Part shown: positions 49,734-58,385 of the stretch, piece by piece
How positions within the stretch are numbered: the first letter of the stretch is position 1
How the letters are laid out: every line of letters starts with the position of its first letter
Position numbers and translations under genes: made by a program
Source of the DNA: JAWPMT01 sp965601475
Lineage (GTDB): Bacteria > Bacteroidota > Bacteroidia > Cytophagales > Cyclobacteriaceae
DNA length: 64,000 nt
NCBI GenBank assembly: GCA_965601475.1
Contig: OZ271832.1
Coordinates: forward strand, 2,852,001-2,916,000
Direction of reading: 5' to 3'
Notes under the pieces: generated by a model
The model's input: only the letters and a program-made list of their open reading frames with translations
The model's database searches: none
What the model was told of the DNA's origin: nothing

Positions 49734-50246
49734 TTAGAGGACTTTGCCACGCCCGAGGAGATTTGTGCCCATGACAAGGTTTTTGGATTCCAATGAGGCC
49801 TTGGATACCAGAAATCGCATTTTTCCATTTTCGAGAAAGAAGCCGATGTCAGAACCTTTGCCGGTGAGGCGATCGTTTTCGCTGACGATCAGAATACTGG
49901 CATTGCCGACGTTGTCGACAAAGTCTGAAATGTCCTTGTCTGCCGATCTGGGGATGAACACAATTTGACACTGCTTCACCTCAGATGCTGAGTTGAGTTT
50001 AATGACGCTGAGGTTGGGCTTTGCTTTAGTGAAACTCACCAGATAGTCGTAGACGCTCGAATTGCCTGCGACGCCAATTACGTAGGTGTTTGATGCCCCT
50101 GGCCAACGTACATTTTCGGCAAATTTTGTTAAGAACAGGGCATGAAATTTACCCTCTTGCGCATAGCTTCCGGCGGAAACCATCAACACTAGCAGGAGGA
50201 GATAGAGACCTTTCGCACTCCTGATTTTCTTGGCGTTTTTCTTCAT
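49734..50246 (-). CDS. YfiR-like periplasmic protein (DUF4154)
   Basis: A 170-residue protein with a signal peptide (LYLLLLVLMVSAGSYAQ) and the DUF4154/YfiR pattern: FHALFLTKFAENVRWPG near the mature start, the nucleotide-binding-like VIGVAGNSSVYDYLVS, CQIVFIPRS, ASILIVSENDRLTGKGSDIGFFLENGKMRFLVS and a C-terminal GRGKVL. In pseudomonads YfiR holds a membrane diguanylate cyclase in check. Here it heads an operon with a TonB receptor and a chemotaxis transducer rather than a cyclase, so it may gate a different signal. Confidence 0.85.
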   Translation of the reverse strand: MKKNAKKIRSAKGLYLLLLVLMVSAGSYAQEGKFHALFLTKFAENVRWPGASNTYVIGVAGNSSVYDYLVSFTKAKPNLSVIKLNSASEVKQCQIVFIPRSADKDISDFVDNVGNASILIVSENDRLTGKGSDIGFFLENGKMRFLVSKASLESKNLVMGTNLLGRGKVL

Positions 50247-50723
50247 CTTATAGGCATTTGATGAGTTGCTTTGAACTCACCAGCGTTTGATTTGTACAAC
50301 CCTGCGAGTGCCTATATTCCTAGCTTTGTCCCGGTATTTAGGTGCAATTCAATACAATCGATCTCACCTTTGAAAGTCCATTCGCTGGGAATGCTCAATT
50401 ATTCGTTGAACTAGCATTTTTCAAGGACGAACGAATAACGGGCCGAGAAGGCTACGGTCCATTATAAGACATTCCAAATACCATCAGATCATTCCTTGCC
50501 TGTACTGCCACGGGCATGAAAAATAGCTGGGTTTTCAGCGGCAAGATGGATTGCCACAGTTCCGGTCCAACAGGGATGACAAACGCCATGATATCTTTAT
50601 AGTGCAGCAAATTCTTCCTATATTGCAATATTTCAATGCGCCGATCGATTGGCATCTGGTCACATTTGATTATGAAATAAGACCTTTTACGATTAGATTG
50701 GAGTACCGCTTATAATTGTGACG
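50247..50723. other. Divergent region between YfiR operon and histidine kinase
   Basis: About 480 bases. A minus-strand frame at 50452-50655 could encode 67 residues but has no other support. A perfect 12-base palindrome ATATTGCAATAT is at 50620-50631, about 90 bases before the kinase start. Confidence 0.5.
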
Positions 50724-52340
50724 ATGACGAGGATCAAAAAGGCAGGTCCCACCTTTGTGAAGAAGAGTGACCCTGAGGATTATATCAGGCGTCTGGAAGA
50801 GATAGATGCACTCAAGAGTCGTTTCTACGAGAACGTAAACCATGATCTGCGTACGCCGCTCATGTTGATAGAGGGATATGTGCAGCGAATCCTGGAAGAT
50901 GGTGATACCTTCCTTAGTAGTAAGGCTGAGGCGGATTTTGAAAAACTGAAAAGAAATCTGCATTTGATAAGGTCGTTGAATGATCAAATGAACGATCTGA
51001 GCTTACTTGAGCGAAAAAAGCTTGTCCTGAAATTTGAGAAAGTACAACTCCAGGACTACGTGCGCGAGATTGTAGACTTATTTCAACCCAAAGCTGAGGG
51101 CGAAAGCAAGTCATTGAAATTCAAGAGCAATGTCGGAAATGCTGTCGAAACGATACTTGACAGGCACCAGTTTTCAAGGGTGATTTTCAACATACTCAAC
51201 AACGCCCTGCAATACACCCCTGAAGAGGGTTCGATTTCTGTGATTCTTCAGGCGCATAAGCAAAACGATGGCTTCACCATATGTATCTATAATACCGGGA
51301 AGGCCATTGCACATGAAGCACTTCCACACCTCTTTGACCGATTTTATCGTGGGGAAGAAGGAGGACAACGGACGAACGTCAAAGGGATGGGAATTGGTTT
51401 GGAGCTAGCCAAAGAGATCACTTTGTTACATGGTGGGTCCATTATGGCGGATAGCCTCACGCATGAGGGCACTTGTTTTTTCATTTCGTTGCCCTACAAC
51501 CTGGACAAGGAGGTACTGACCAACAACGTGAAGATAGAAGAGAAGATCTATCAGAAGCCCGAACCGGTAGCAAGAAAGGACACCCACACCATTCACATTG
51601 AAGGTAAAAAAGCCAACGTATTGATCGTTGATGACAATCCGGAGATCCGTGAATACATCAAGGACATTCTGGACGAAGAATACGCTGTGGATGAAGCGGA
51701 GAATGGAGAGGTGGCCATGGAGAAAATCGACAAAGGCTTCTATGACCTGATCATTGCTGATTTGATGATGCCCTGGATGGATGGGTTTGAGCTGTTGAGG
51801 GAACTGAATGATGAGAAGTATAATGGTGTCCCGGTCATGATTGTTTCCTCCAGGACTTCCGAATCCGACAAGCTCAAGGTGCTGGACGACGGGGCACTGG
51901 ATTTTTTGACCAAACCTTTTAACCCAAAGGAACTTTCCCACCGTGTGGCCAATATCTTGAAGCACAAGAAGAACTGGAATGCCTTTGAAAACATTGGCCA
52001 TACCCACAAGAATCAGATTGAAAAAGACTTGCTGATCAAATTAAGGAAAGTGATCCTCCAGCATATTGGGGATCCCAAACTTTCTGTTGCCCTTATAGCC
52101 GGTGAGCTATGCACCGCTGAGCGAAGTGCCTATCGGATGATCAAGACCCTCACGGGTAAGACACCCCTGGACTACATCAAGAGCTTGCGATATGAGTACG
52201 CCTATGATATCCTTGAGAAGGGAAAAGTGAAAAGCCTCACGGAGGCTGCAAGGTCGATAGGTATTTCAAATGCTACTTATTTCTCGACACAATTTCAAAA
52301 GCGCTATGGCGTTACGCCGGACGCATTATTGAAGCACTGA
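50724..52340 (+). CDS. Hybrid histidine kinase with AraC-type output
   Basis: A 538-residue single-chain two-component protein. HisKA with His40 (ENVNHDLRTPL), HATPase with the N box Asn160 (NILNNALQY) and G boxes (GMGIGLELAKE), a receiver domain with Asp346 (LIIADLMMP) and Lys397 (TKPF), and an AraC-type helix-turn-helix at about 430-538 (SLTEAARSIGISNATYFSTQFQKRYG). There is no periplasmic or PAS sensor domain, unlike the usual large hybrid two-component systems, so input must come through another protein. It is divergent from the YfiR/TonB/MCP operon. ATG 50724 was chosen over GTG 50718. Confidence 0.9.
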   Translation: MTRIKKAGPTFVKKSDPEDYIRRLEEIDALKSRFYENVNHDLRTPLMLIEGYVQRILEDGDTFLSSKAEADFEKLKRNLHLIRSLNDQMNDLSLLERKKLVLKFEKVQLQDYVREIVDLFQPKAEGESKSLKFKSNVGNAVETILDRHQFSRVIFNILNNALQYTPEEGSISVILQAHKQNDGFTICIYNTGKAIAHEALPHLFDRFYRGEEGGQRTNVKGMGIGLELAKEITLLHGGSIMADSLTHEGTCFFISLPYNLDKEVLTNNVKIEEKIYQKPEPVARKDTHTIHIEGKKANVLIVDDNPEIREYIKDILDEEYAVDEAENGEVAMEKIDKGFYDLIIADLMMPWMDGFELLRELNDEKYNGVPVMIVSSRTSESDKLKVLDDGALDFLTKPFNPKELSHRVANILKHKKNWNAFENIGHTHKNQIEKDLLIKLRKVILQHIGDPKLSVALIAGELCTAERSAYRMIKTLTGKTPLDYIKSLRYEYAYDILEKGKVKSLTEAARSIGISNATYFSTQFQKRYGVTPDALLKH

Positions 52341-52373
52341 AACGGCACTTTTTGTTTTCGCCGTTGACCAACC

Positions 52374-53357
52374 TCAGGCAACAACCTCCTTTTCTTTCGC
52401 GCTGATGTGCCTGATGATCACGGAGGCATGGTCTCGGGAGTTTTCTATGAACCACTTATTGGTTTTCAAACCTCCGCAAATCACACCAGCCAGAAAGACA
52501 CCGTTGACGTTCGTTTCCATCGTTTCAGCATTGTATTCGGGCGTCATGAATTCATCATCGCCGATGCGAATTCCGAGGGATTTCAAGAAGCTAAAATCCG
52601 GTTGGTATCCCGTCATCGCCAGAACAAAATCGTTCTCTAGGGTAATCGGCCCCTGCGGAGTCGAAATGTCGACTTCATGTTCCCGGATTTCGGTGATCTC
52701 ACTTTGGAAGTAGGCCTTTATCGTGCCTTCTTTAATGCGATTGACCACGTCAGGGCGTACCCAATACTTGACGCTGGACAGTATTTCTTCTTCCCGGATC
52801 ACCATGGTTACCTCTTTTGCTCCCTTACGATAGGTCTCCAGGGCAACGTCCACAGCTGAATTTGCTGCGCCTACAACCGCAATCTTCATGGCGTAAAAAG
52901 GGTGGGGGTCGCTATAGTAGTGTCGTACCTTGGCCAGTTCTTCACCCGGCACGTTGAGCATGTAGGGTAAGTCGTAGAAGCCCGTCGCCAGCACGATGTT
53001 CCGGGAATGGTAGGTCTTTTTGGTTGTCTGTATTTCGAAAACCTCTTCTTCCTTAACCTGAATTACTTCTTCATAGAGGTTCACTTTCAAATTCCAGGCA
53101 CTTGATACTCGCCTGTAGTATTCCAATGCTTCTGGCCTGGTGGGTTTGGGATTGTGACTGATGAATGGCACATCTCCAATTTCCAGCCGGTCACTCGTGG
53201 AAAAGAAGGTCATGTTCTGCGGGTAGTTGTAGATGGAATTGACCAAACAACCTTTGTCGATGATTATATAGTCCAAGCCGGCTTTCTCCGCTTCTATTCC
53301 CGTGGCCAAACCAATCGGTCCAGCTCCAACGATCAAAACATCAAGTATTTGAGACAT
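52374..53357 (-). CDS. ypdA: Bacillithiol disulfide reductase YpdA
   Basis: A 327-residue FAD/NAD(P)-dependent oxidoreductase. The FAD motif GAGPIGLATGIEAEKAG lies at the N-terminus, the NAD(P) motif VVGAANSAVDVALE in the middle, and the C-terminal LAGVICGG-type FAD loop is present. These fit YpdA/Bdr, which reduces bacillithiol disulfide with NADPH. It is the last gene of a four-gene run rimO-bshC-cyclo-ligase-ypdA, overlapping the cyclo-ligase gene by 17 bases, which strongly supports the bacillithiol assignment. Confidence 0.92.
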   Translation of the reverse strand: MSQILDVLIVGAGPIGLATGIEAEKAGLDYIIIDKGCLVNSIYNYPQNMTFFSTSDRLEIGDVPFISHNPKPTRPEALEYYRRVSSAWNLKVNLYEEVIQVKEEEVFEIQTTKKTYHSRNIVLATGFYDLPYMLNVPGEELAKVRHYYSDPHPFYAMKIAVVGAANSAVDVALETYRKGAKEVTMVIREEEILSSVKYWVRPDVVNRIKEGTIKAYFQSEITEIREHEVDISTPQGPITLENDFVLAMTGYQPDFSFLKSLGIRIGDDEFMTPEYNAETMETNVNGVFLAGVICGGLKTNKWFIENSRDHASVIIRHISAKEKEVVA

Positions 53358-53931
53358 GCTTACAATCTATGATTTCAAAAGGCGTAATACAATAATCCAT
53401 TCTTTGGTCATGTTGTTCCAAAAAGGAGAAAGCATTGAAACTTGGAGCGAGATTGAGCCCTATCTTCAACACCTTTGCGGGCATTTGATTGAGGAGGCGG
53501 TCGTAATACCCTTTTCCATAGCCAATGCGGCCACCGCTTCGGTCCGAGGCTAGCAATGGCACCAACACTACCTCCACTTCCCGGACATCAAATACCTGGG
53601 CATTGACGGGTGTTGGTATTTGAAAATCATCTTCAACAAAATGAGTGTCTTCGCTGATCAAATAATGCTCCATCGTCTCGTCGTGAAAATTCGTTCGGGA
53701 GACAACGATCCTTGATCCATTTCTTCTGAAATCCTTGATAATGGGCCAGGTGTCTACCTCCCCATTTCTTTTGATGGGCAGAAAAGTGTGGATGGTGCTT
53801 AGTTCGGGGGCGTCCTCGAGGAGTGCGAATAAGTTCTTACGTACAGCGAGTGATCTTTGGGAAACAAGCTCCCCGCTAAGGAGCTTGCGGTTGGTCAGAA
53901 TGAGTCTTCGAAGAATCTGTTTGGCCATCAT
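53341..53931 (-). CDS. 5-formyltetrahydrofolate cyclo-ligase
   Basis: Converts 5-formyl-THF to 5,10-methenyl-THF with ATP. The 196-residue protein has the C-terminal signature GRIGYGKGYYDRLL and the ATP-site-like SQRSLAVRKNLF region. The ATG at 53931 overlaps the bshC stop (ATGA). The downstream ypdA start lies inside its last codons. Location between two bacillithiol genes is unusual only in function; the overlaps show one transcript. Confidence 0.9.
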   Translation of the reverse strand: MMAKQILRRLILTNRKLLSGELVSQRSLAVRKNLFALLEDAPELSTIHTFLPIKRNGEVDTWPIIKDFRRNGSRIVVSRTNFHDETMEHYLISEDTHFVEDDFQIPTPVNAQVFDVREVEVVLVPLLASDRSGGRIGYGKGYYDRLLNQMPAKVLKIGLNLAPSFNAFSFLEQHDQRMDYCITPFEIIDCKHVSNT

Positions 53932-55487
53932 TCTTCCCAAAGCAAATGGAACCGCAAATCAAAAGGGTCAAAGCTTTGTAGAATCTCCTGAATGATAGAG
54001 GGGTTGGAGAAATAATAGGTCAGAAAGTTGTCGCGTCGCTCTTGGGGGACACCGCCAGGGAAAAGTACGGCTTTGATCTCCTCGATCTGCCGCATGGCGT
54101 CTTCGTTGTGGCGCTCCACTGCTTTGCGCATTTTGCCCTCAAGGTGGGCAATTCTTTTCAGAATACGTGCTTTTTCAGCCAGGCTATTCTCCCGGAGTGT
54201 GGGGTCGATGTTCGCAGCGTGCTCCTCCACTTCCTGCCATACCCTGTTGAAAGCCTCAATTTTGCCGTTGAGGGAATGATCTGTGCCTACGTCTTGGAGC
54301 TTTTTTCTTTTCAGCGCCAGTTCATCGAGAAAGAGATCTGCACTTGAGAGGTCGTTCCGCTCAATCTTGCGAGACGTGTTACGAGGAATGTACATGGCGA
54401 AGTTCCGTGGCAGCAGTACAGGAAAACTCACTTCATAATGGTCGAAAAGTGACTTTAGTTGCAACCAGTAAGCCATTTCGGCCGGTCCACCCACATACCC
54501 GAGGTTGGGCAATATCACCTCCTGATAGATTGGCCGCATGATCACATTGGGGCTAAAATCTTCCGGATGAGAGGCGATCTCGGCGCGAAGTTCCTCGCTG
54601 GTGAAGCTCCTGCCTGTACCATTGATGGAAAAGGTGCCGTTCTCGTTTTTTACGATGCGTTCACGGTAGTTTTCGCCAAGGTGAAAAAAATTTATATCAC
54701 GGGTGAAGGCCTGCGATGAATACCCCTCACTTACCAGCTTGTCGTTCGTCTCTGAGACAAGTTTTTTACCTATAGGTTGCAAAACCTCACCTTCGATGAT
54801 GTTGGCGTATAGTGTCTTCAGGGACCTGTCGTCGCCATCGATCACCACGACGCCTTCCTCAGCAAATATCTCACTCACATAGCACCGACAAGCGTCAGCC
54901 AACTGATCAAATGCTCCATACGCTTTGGGGAAGAAAGGCGTTTTTTCTGGTAGCGTATCCAGCAATGTCCGGAGATGCTCGGTATGGAAGCGGCCCACCG
55001 GACCTTTCTGATCTGTCTCCCAATGGTGTTTGTGGCCATCCAGATAGAAGTAACTGATTTCTTCGAAGTCATGGTCTTCGGTTGCCATCCAGTAGACGGG
55101 CACAAAATTGCAGTCGGGGTAGGCTTTTTTGAGGGCTCTTGCCGCGTTGACTACTGTGGCAATTTTGTATATGAAATACAATGGCCCCGTGAAAATATTG
55201 AGCTGATGTCCGGTGGTGACAGTGTAGGTGTTCTCACTTTTCAGTGACTGGATATTGGCCTGAATTTGCTCGGAGATATCGAGATCCGCGTACTGCGATT
55301 CAAGGACCGATACCAGTTCTTGCCGCTTCGCAATCGAGAATTGCCTCTTTTTTAAGACTTCTCCAAAACCTTGGATCGTCGGCGGAGCGGCGTAGAAGCC
55401 TTTGAGATTATCCTTTCCTGAAACATAATCGAGGAAAAGCCTGCTAAATGAATGGGTTTGGTCAAATCCGATTTTTTCGACTTTCAT
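53928..55487 (-). CDS. bshC: Bacillithiol biosynthesis cysteine-adding enzyme BshC
   Basis: A 519-residue enzyme that joins cysteine to glucosaminyl-malate, the last step of bacillithiol synthesis. The nucleotidyltransferase-like core shows VTTGHQLNIFTGPLYFIYKI, PVYWMATEDHDFEEI and NLGYVGGPAEMAYWLQLK, followed by a long coiled-coil segment (ENSLAEKARILKRIAHLEGKM) that forms the dimer arm. Length and order are normal. It begins 30 bases after rimO and overlaps the next gene by 4 bases. Confidence 0.95.
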   Translation of the reverse strand: MKVEKIGFDQTHSFSRLFLDYVSGKDNLKGFYAAPPTIQGFGEVLKKRQFSIAKRQELVSVLESQYADLDISEQIQANIQSLKSENTYTVTTGHQLNIFTGPLYFIYKIATVVNAARALKKAYPDCNFVPVYWMATEDHDFEEISYFYLDGHKHHWETDQKGPVGRFHTEHLRTLLDTLPEKTPFFPKAYGAFDQLADACRCYVSEIFAEEGVVVIDGDDRSLKTLYANIIEGEVLQPIGKKLVSETNDKLVSEGYSSQAFTRDINFFHLGENYRERIVKNENGTFSINGTGRSFTSEELRAEIASHPEDFSPNVIMRPIYQEVILPNLGYVGGPAEMAYWLQLKSLFDHYEVSFPVLLPRNFAMYIPRNTSRKIERNDLSSADLFLDELALKRKKLQDVGTDHSLNGKIEAFNRVWQEVEEHAANIDPTLRENSLAEKARILKRIAHLEGKMRKAVERHNEDAMRQIEEIKAVLFPGGVPQERRDNFLTYYFSNPSIIQEILQSFDPFDLRFHLLWEE

Positions 55488-55517
55488 TGGCGGGTCTGAT
55501 TTGTCCCGGTCCTGTGA

Positions 55518-56834
55518 CTAGGACATTTCAACTGGGACGGCTTCAAGATCAAATGCTGTGGCATTGATAATTTTTGCATGTACGAAATCTCCAATTCTAT
55601 GATAATTGCTCGCGGGCAATAACACTTCATTGTCCACTTCCGGCGAATCAAACTCTGTTCGACCTATATAGTTTTCACCTTCCTTTCGGTCGATGAGTAC
55701 TTTCATGGTCTTGCCCACTTTGTCTGCATTCAATTCCTCAGCAATAGATTCCTGAAGTTCCATTACGGCATTTGCGCGTTCTTGTTTGATTTCGGAGGGC
55801 ACATTGTCGTCCATGGTGTAAGCATGCGTTTTTTCTTCATGTGAATAAGTGAAGATACCCAGCCTTTCAAATCTATTCCTTTCTACAAAATCCATCATTT
55901 CAAGGAAGTCATCCTCGGTCTCTCCGGCATGGCCAGCGATCAATGTCGTACGTATGGCAATTCCCGGGACCTTCGACCTGACGGTGTCCAGTAGCCTTTC
56001 AGTCTTCTCTCGGGTAGTTCCCCTTCTCATTAGCTTTAGCATCCTGGTGGAGGCATGCTGCAGGGGGATATCCAGGTACTTGCAGATATTTTCTCTCTCT
56101 GCCATTACCTTGAGGACGTCTTCCGGAAATCCGGTGGGAAACGCGTAGTGTAGGCGGATCCATTCCAACCCTTCAATATCTGACAGGCTTTCCAATAATG
56201 CGGCAAGTCTGCGTTCCTTGTAGAGGTCCAAACCGTAATAAGTGCTGTCCTGAGCGATGAGCAGGATTTCTTTGGTTCCGTTTTTAACCAGGTTACGGCT
56301 TTCTGTGACCAACTCTTCTATCGGTCTTGATACATGCCCGCCACGCATTAGTGGTATGGCGCAAAAAGAACAAGGTCGATCGCAGCCCTCGGAGATTTTC
56401 AGGTATGAATAGTGGTTGGATGTAGTGGTGATGCGTTCACCTATCAATTCATGCTTGTAGTCAGCATTGAATCGTTTGAGCAGCAGCGGGAGTTCCATGG
56501 TGCCAAACCATGCGTCTACTTCAGGGATCTCTTCTGCCAAATCGTCCCGATACCTTTGCGACAGACATCCGGTGACATAGACCTTTTCCACGAGCCCTTC
56601 GCTCTTGGCATCGGCATATCTTAGTATGGTATCAATGGATTCCTGTTTGGCGTTGTCTATGAATCCGCAAGTGTTGATAACCACGATGTTGGCATCGTCT
56701 CTTTGGGACTCATGAGTTGCTTCTATCTGATTGCCCTTCAGTTGGGTCAACATTACCTCTGAGTCAACAATATTTTTTGCGCATCCCAGCGTTACAATGT
56801 TGATTTTATCTTTCTTTCGACCCTTCGTCTTCAA
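55518..56834 (-). CDS. rimO: Ribosomal protein S12 methylthiotransferase RimO
   Basis: Radical-SAM enzyme that methylthiolates an aspartate of ribosomal protein S12. UPF0004 cysteines are in TLGCAKN, INTCGF and VTGCLSQR, the radical-SAM CxxxCxxC is in SEGCDRPCSFC, and a TRAM domain closes the protein. The family begins KTKxxKKDKxNIVTLGC, so the TTG at 56834 (LKTKGRKKDK) is the likely start with 438 residues; a longer frame to 56984 would run through the divergent promoters. A -7 box lies 21 bases upstream. Confidence 0.92.
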   Translation of the reverse strand: MKTKGRKKDKINIVTLGCAKNIVDSEVMLTQLKGNQIEATHESQRDDANIVVINTCGFIDNAKQESIDTILRYADAKSEGLVEKVYVTGCLSQRYRDDLAEEIPEVDAWFGTMELPLLLKRFNADYKHELIGERITTTSNHYSYLKISEGCDRPCSFCAIPLMRGGHVSRPIEELVTESRNLVKNGTKEILLIAQDSTYYGLDLYKERRLAALLESLSDIEGLEWIRLHYAFPTGFPEDVLKVMAERENICKYLDIPLQHASTRMLKLMRRGTTREKTERLLDTVRSKVPGIAIRTTLIAGHAGETEDDFLEMMDFVERNRFERLGIFTYSHEEKTHAYTMDDNVPSEIKQERANAVMELQESIAEELNADKVGKTMKVLIDRKEGENYIGRTEFDSPEVDNEVLLPASNYHRIGDFVHAKIINATAFDLEAVPVEMS

Positions 56835-56854
56835 ACCCGTGAAATTTAGGATTG

Positions 56855-56862
56855 CAAAACTA
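56855..56862 (-). promoter_or_regulatory. -7 box of the rimO-bshC operon
   Basis: Minus-strand TAGTTTTG fits TAnnTTTG; transcription would begin some 14 bases before the TTG start at 56834, which supports that start over the longer frame. Confidence 0.55.
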
Positions 56863-56887
56863 ATCCATCCGAAGCAAGCTTTGCGCT

Positions 56888-56895
56888 TACCTTTG
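56888..56895 (+). promoter_or_regulatory. -7 box of the DUF6452 gene
   Basis: TACCTTTG fits TAnnTTTG and ends 6 bases before ATG 56902, implying an almost leaderless message. It is 25 bases from the divergent rimO box. Confidence 0.55.
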
Positions 56896-56901
56896 CGCCC
56901 C

Positions 56902-57336
56902 ATGCGGATGGGGTCATTCATATTGCTTGTTCTACTGGCGGCTTGTGAGCCGGAGCTGGATTGCCAGCTGGATCCAAATACCAACCACTTCTACATTCGA
57001 TTCAACCACGATGCCACTACTTCCTTTACTTTCGACTCTGTGAAGAACAACCTGCTTCCCAACATTTTTTTTGACGCCGACAGTACCTTTTCCGTGATCC
57101 AGCTTCCACTGACGGAATCGGAGAATCGGATTACATACACATTCTATACGGATACGGTAGACTATGGCATTACCCTGAGCTACGAAAGTCAGATCAACCT
57201 CTACGGTGAGGACTGCCCTCCTTCTACTTTCTTTTCAAACCTGGAGGTGGTTTCTTACACGGCTTTTGACACTGTCAGAGTCACCAATAGTGAGCTGGAC
57301 CGAAGAATTTCAGAAAATATTGAAGCGTTTTTTTAA
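56902..57336 (+). CDS. DUF6452-like lipoprotein
   Basis: A 144-residue lipoprotein with a short signal and lipobox LLAAC followed by EPELDC. The beta-rich body (FYIRFNHDATTSFTFDSV, LPLTESENRITYTFYT, YGITLSYESQINL, EDCPPSTFF) fits the Bacteroidota DUF6452 family of small lipoproteins. Function unknown. Start taken at ATG 56902 just after the -7 box; the frame upstream is non-coding. The DUF6048 gene starts 3 bases after its stop, the usual pairing of these two families. Confidence 0.8.
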   Translation: MRMGSFILLVLLAACEPELDCQLDPNTNHFYIRFNHDATTSFTFDSVKNNLLPNIFFDADSTFSVIQLPLTESENRITYTFYTDTVDYGITLSYESQINLYGEDCPPSTFFSNLEVVSYTAFDTVRVTNSELDRRISENIEAFF

Positions 57337-57339
57337 GTG

Positions 57340-58098
57340 ATGAGGTCGTTATTTTTTGCCTTTATGATCCTGACAGGTGCTCCTGTAATACTCGCTCAGG
57401 CGTCTGATTCCCTCCAAAGCTTCAACAAATGGAAGCCATCTTACCTGCGAGTCGGGTATGATTTGGCCAGGTCGGTTTCGTCGCTGACGGACCCCAACCA
57501 TTTTTCGCAGGAGATTTCCGCTGAAGTGGATTTTCATTCTTTGATTTTAGTGGCAGAGTCTGGATTTGCCAGAAGCAGTTTCCCGACGGTAGATTATGAA
57601 GTTGACGGCTTTTACTATCGTGTTGGCGTGGATGCTAATCTGATTCCTTACGACAAACTACGTAGCGCGATCTTGTTCAGTGTACGCTATGCTTCAAGCA
57701 CATTTCAGCATTATCTGCAAACGAACTTCGTGGATGATTTTGGTGAGCGGCAGCTGTCCATCTCAGAAAATGGCGTGAGCAGTAGCTGGTTTGAGGCTGG
57801 ATTGGGTATCAAGGTGCAACTGATCAAAAATTTATTCATGGGGTACAGCTTTCGGTTGCGCTTTGCCAACAACATCTCCGGTGACGACCAGCTACTCCCA
57901 GCAGAGGTGCCCGGCTATGGGAGGGTCTTCGATGATGGGAGACAATCTCGTGCGCTGGCTCCAGGGTTTCAGTACGGCATTTACTGGAAAATCCCGTTTT
58001 GGAACAAGCCCGTTCCTGTCAAGAAGGTCAAAGCCCCGAAAGTAGCACTCCCCCCCGGTAGACTGGGCCAGGACAATACCAACTTCAATCAGAACTAG
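57340..58098 (+). CDS. DUF6048-like outer-membrane protein
   Basis: A 252-residue exported protein (signal peptide FAFMILTGAPVILAQ) with barrel-like alternation (YLRVGYDLARSVSSL, GFYYRVGVDANLIPYDKL, LFMGYSFRLRFAN, FQYGIYWKIPFW) and a Lys/Pro-rich tail. This matches DUF6048 proteins, predicted small outer-membrane barrels encoded next to DUF6452 lipoproteins. ATG 57340 was preferred over the GTG 3 bases earlier. It overlaps convergent DUF721 by 4 bases. Confidence 0.75.
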   Translation: MRSLFFAFMILTGAPVILAQASDSLQSFNKWKPSYLRVGYDLARSVSSLTDPNHFSQEISAEVDFHSLILVAESGFARSSFPTVDYEVDGFYYRVGVDANLIPYDKLRSAILFSVRYASSTFQHYLQTNFVDDFGERQLSISENGVSSSWFEAGLGIKVQLIKNLFMGYSFRLRFANNISGDDQLLPAEVPGYGRVFDDGRQSRALAPGFQYGIYWKIPFWNKPVPVKKVKAPKVALPPGRLGQDNTNFNQN

Positions 58099-58385
58099 AG
58101 GAATCTCACATCGTCGACGACTCGTTCGCCGAGTGCCTTCTCAAGGAGATCAAGCACTTTCTCGCTGGCCATCGTGAGCTCCTGTTTCAATGGGGCGGAG
58201 GTCAGCTTCACATGGAGTATTCTATCCTTGATGAAAATCTTGGTGGTACGATTGGCAATAGGCTTGCCCATTATTTCACCCCATGAATGAATGAGTTTTT
58301 TCTCGGTAAATCGATGCTCCAAGGACTGGGACTTCAGAAATTTCCCGAATGCATCTTTGAAACTATGGATGGAATCCTCACTCAT
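58095..58385 (-). CDS. DUF721 (DciA-like) protein
   Basis: A 96-residue protein with the DUF721 pattern: LHS helix, KKLIHSWGEIMGKPIANRTT, IFIKDRILHVKLTSAPLKQEL. DUF721 proteins include DciA, which loads the replicative helicase in bacteria lacking DnaC. It is encoded just after recF with an 8-base overlap, consistent with a replication/repair role. Confidence 0.85.
   Translation of the reverse strand: MSEDSIHSFKDAFGKFLKSQSLEHRFTEKKLIHSWGEIMGKPIANRTTKIFIKDRILHVKLTSAPLKQELTMASEKVLDLLEKALGERVVDDVRFL

Noticed and set aside
50452..50655. A 67-residue minus-strand frame between the YfiR-like gene and the histidine kinase
   Set aside because: It does not overlap another gene and cannot be excluded, but it has no recognisable domain, signal, promoter or ribosome site.
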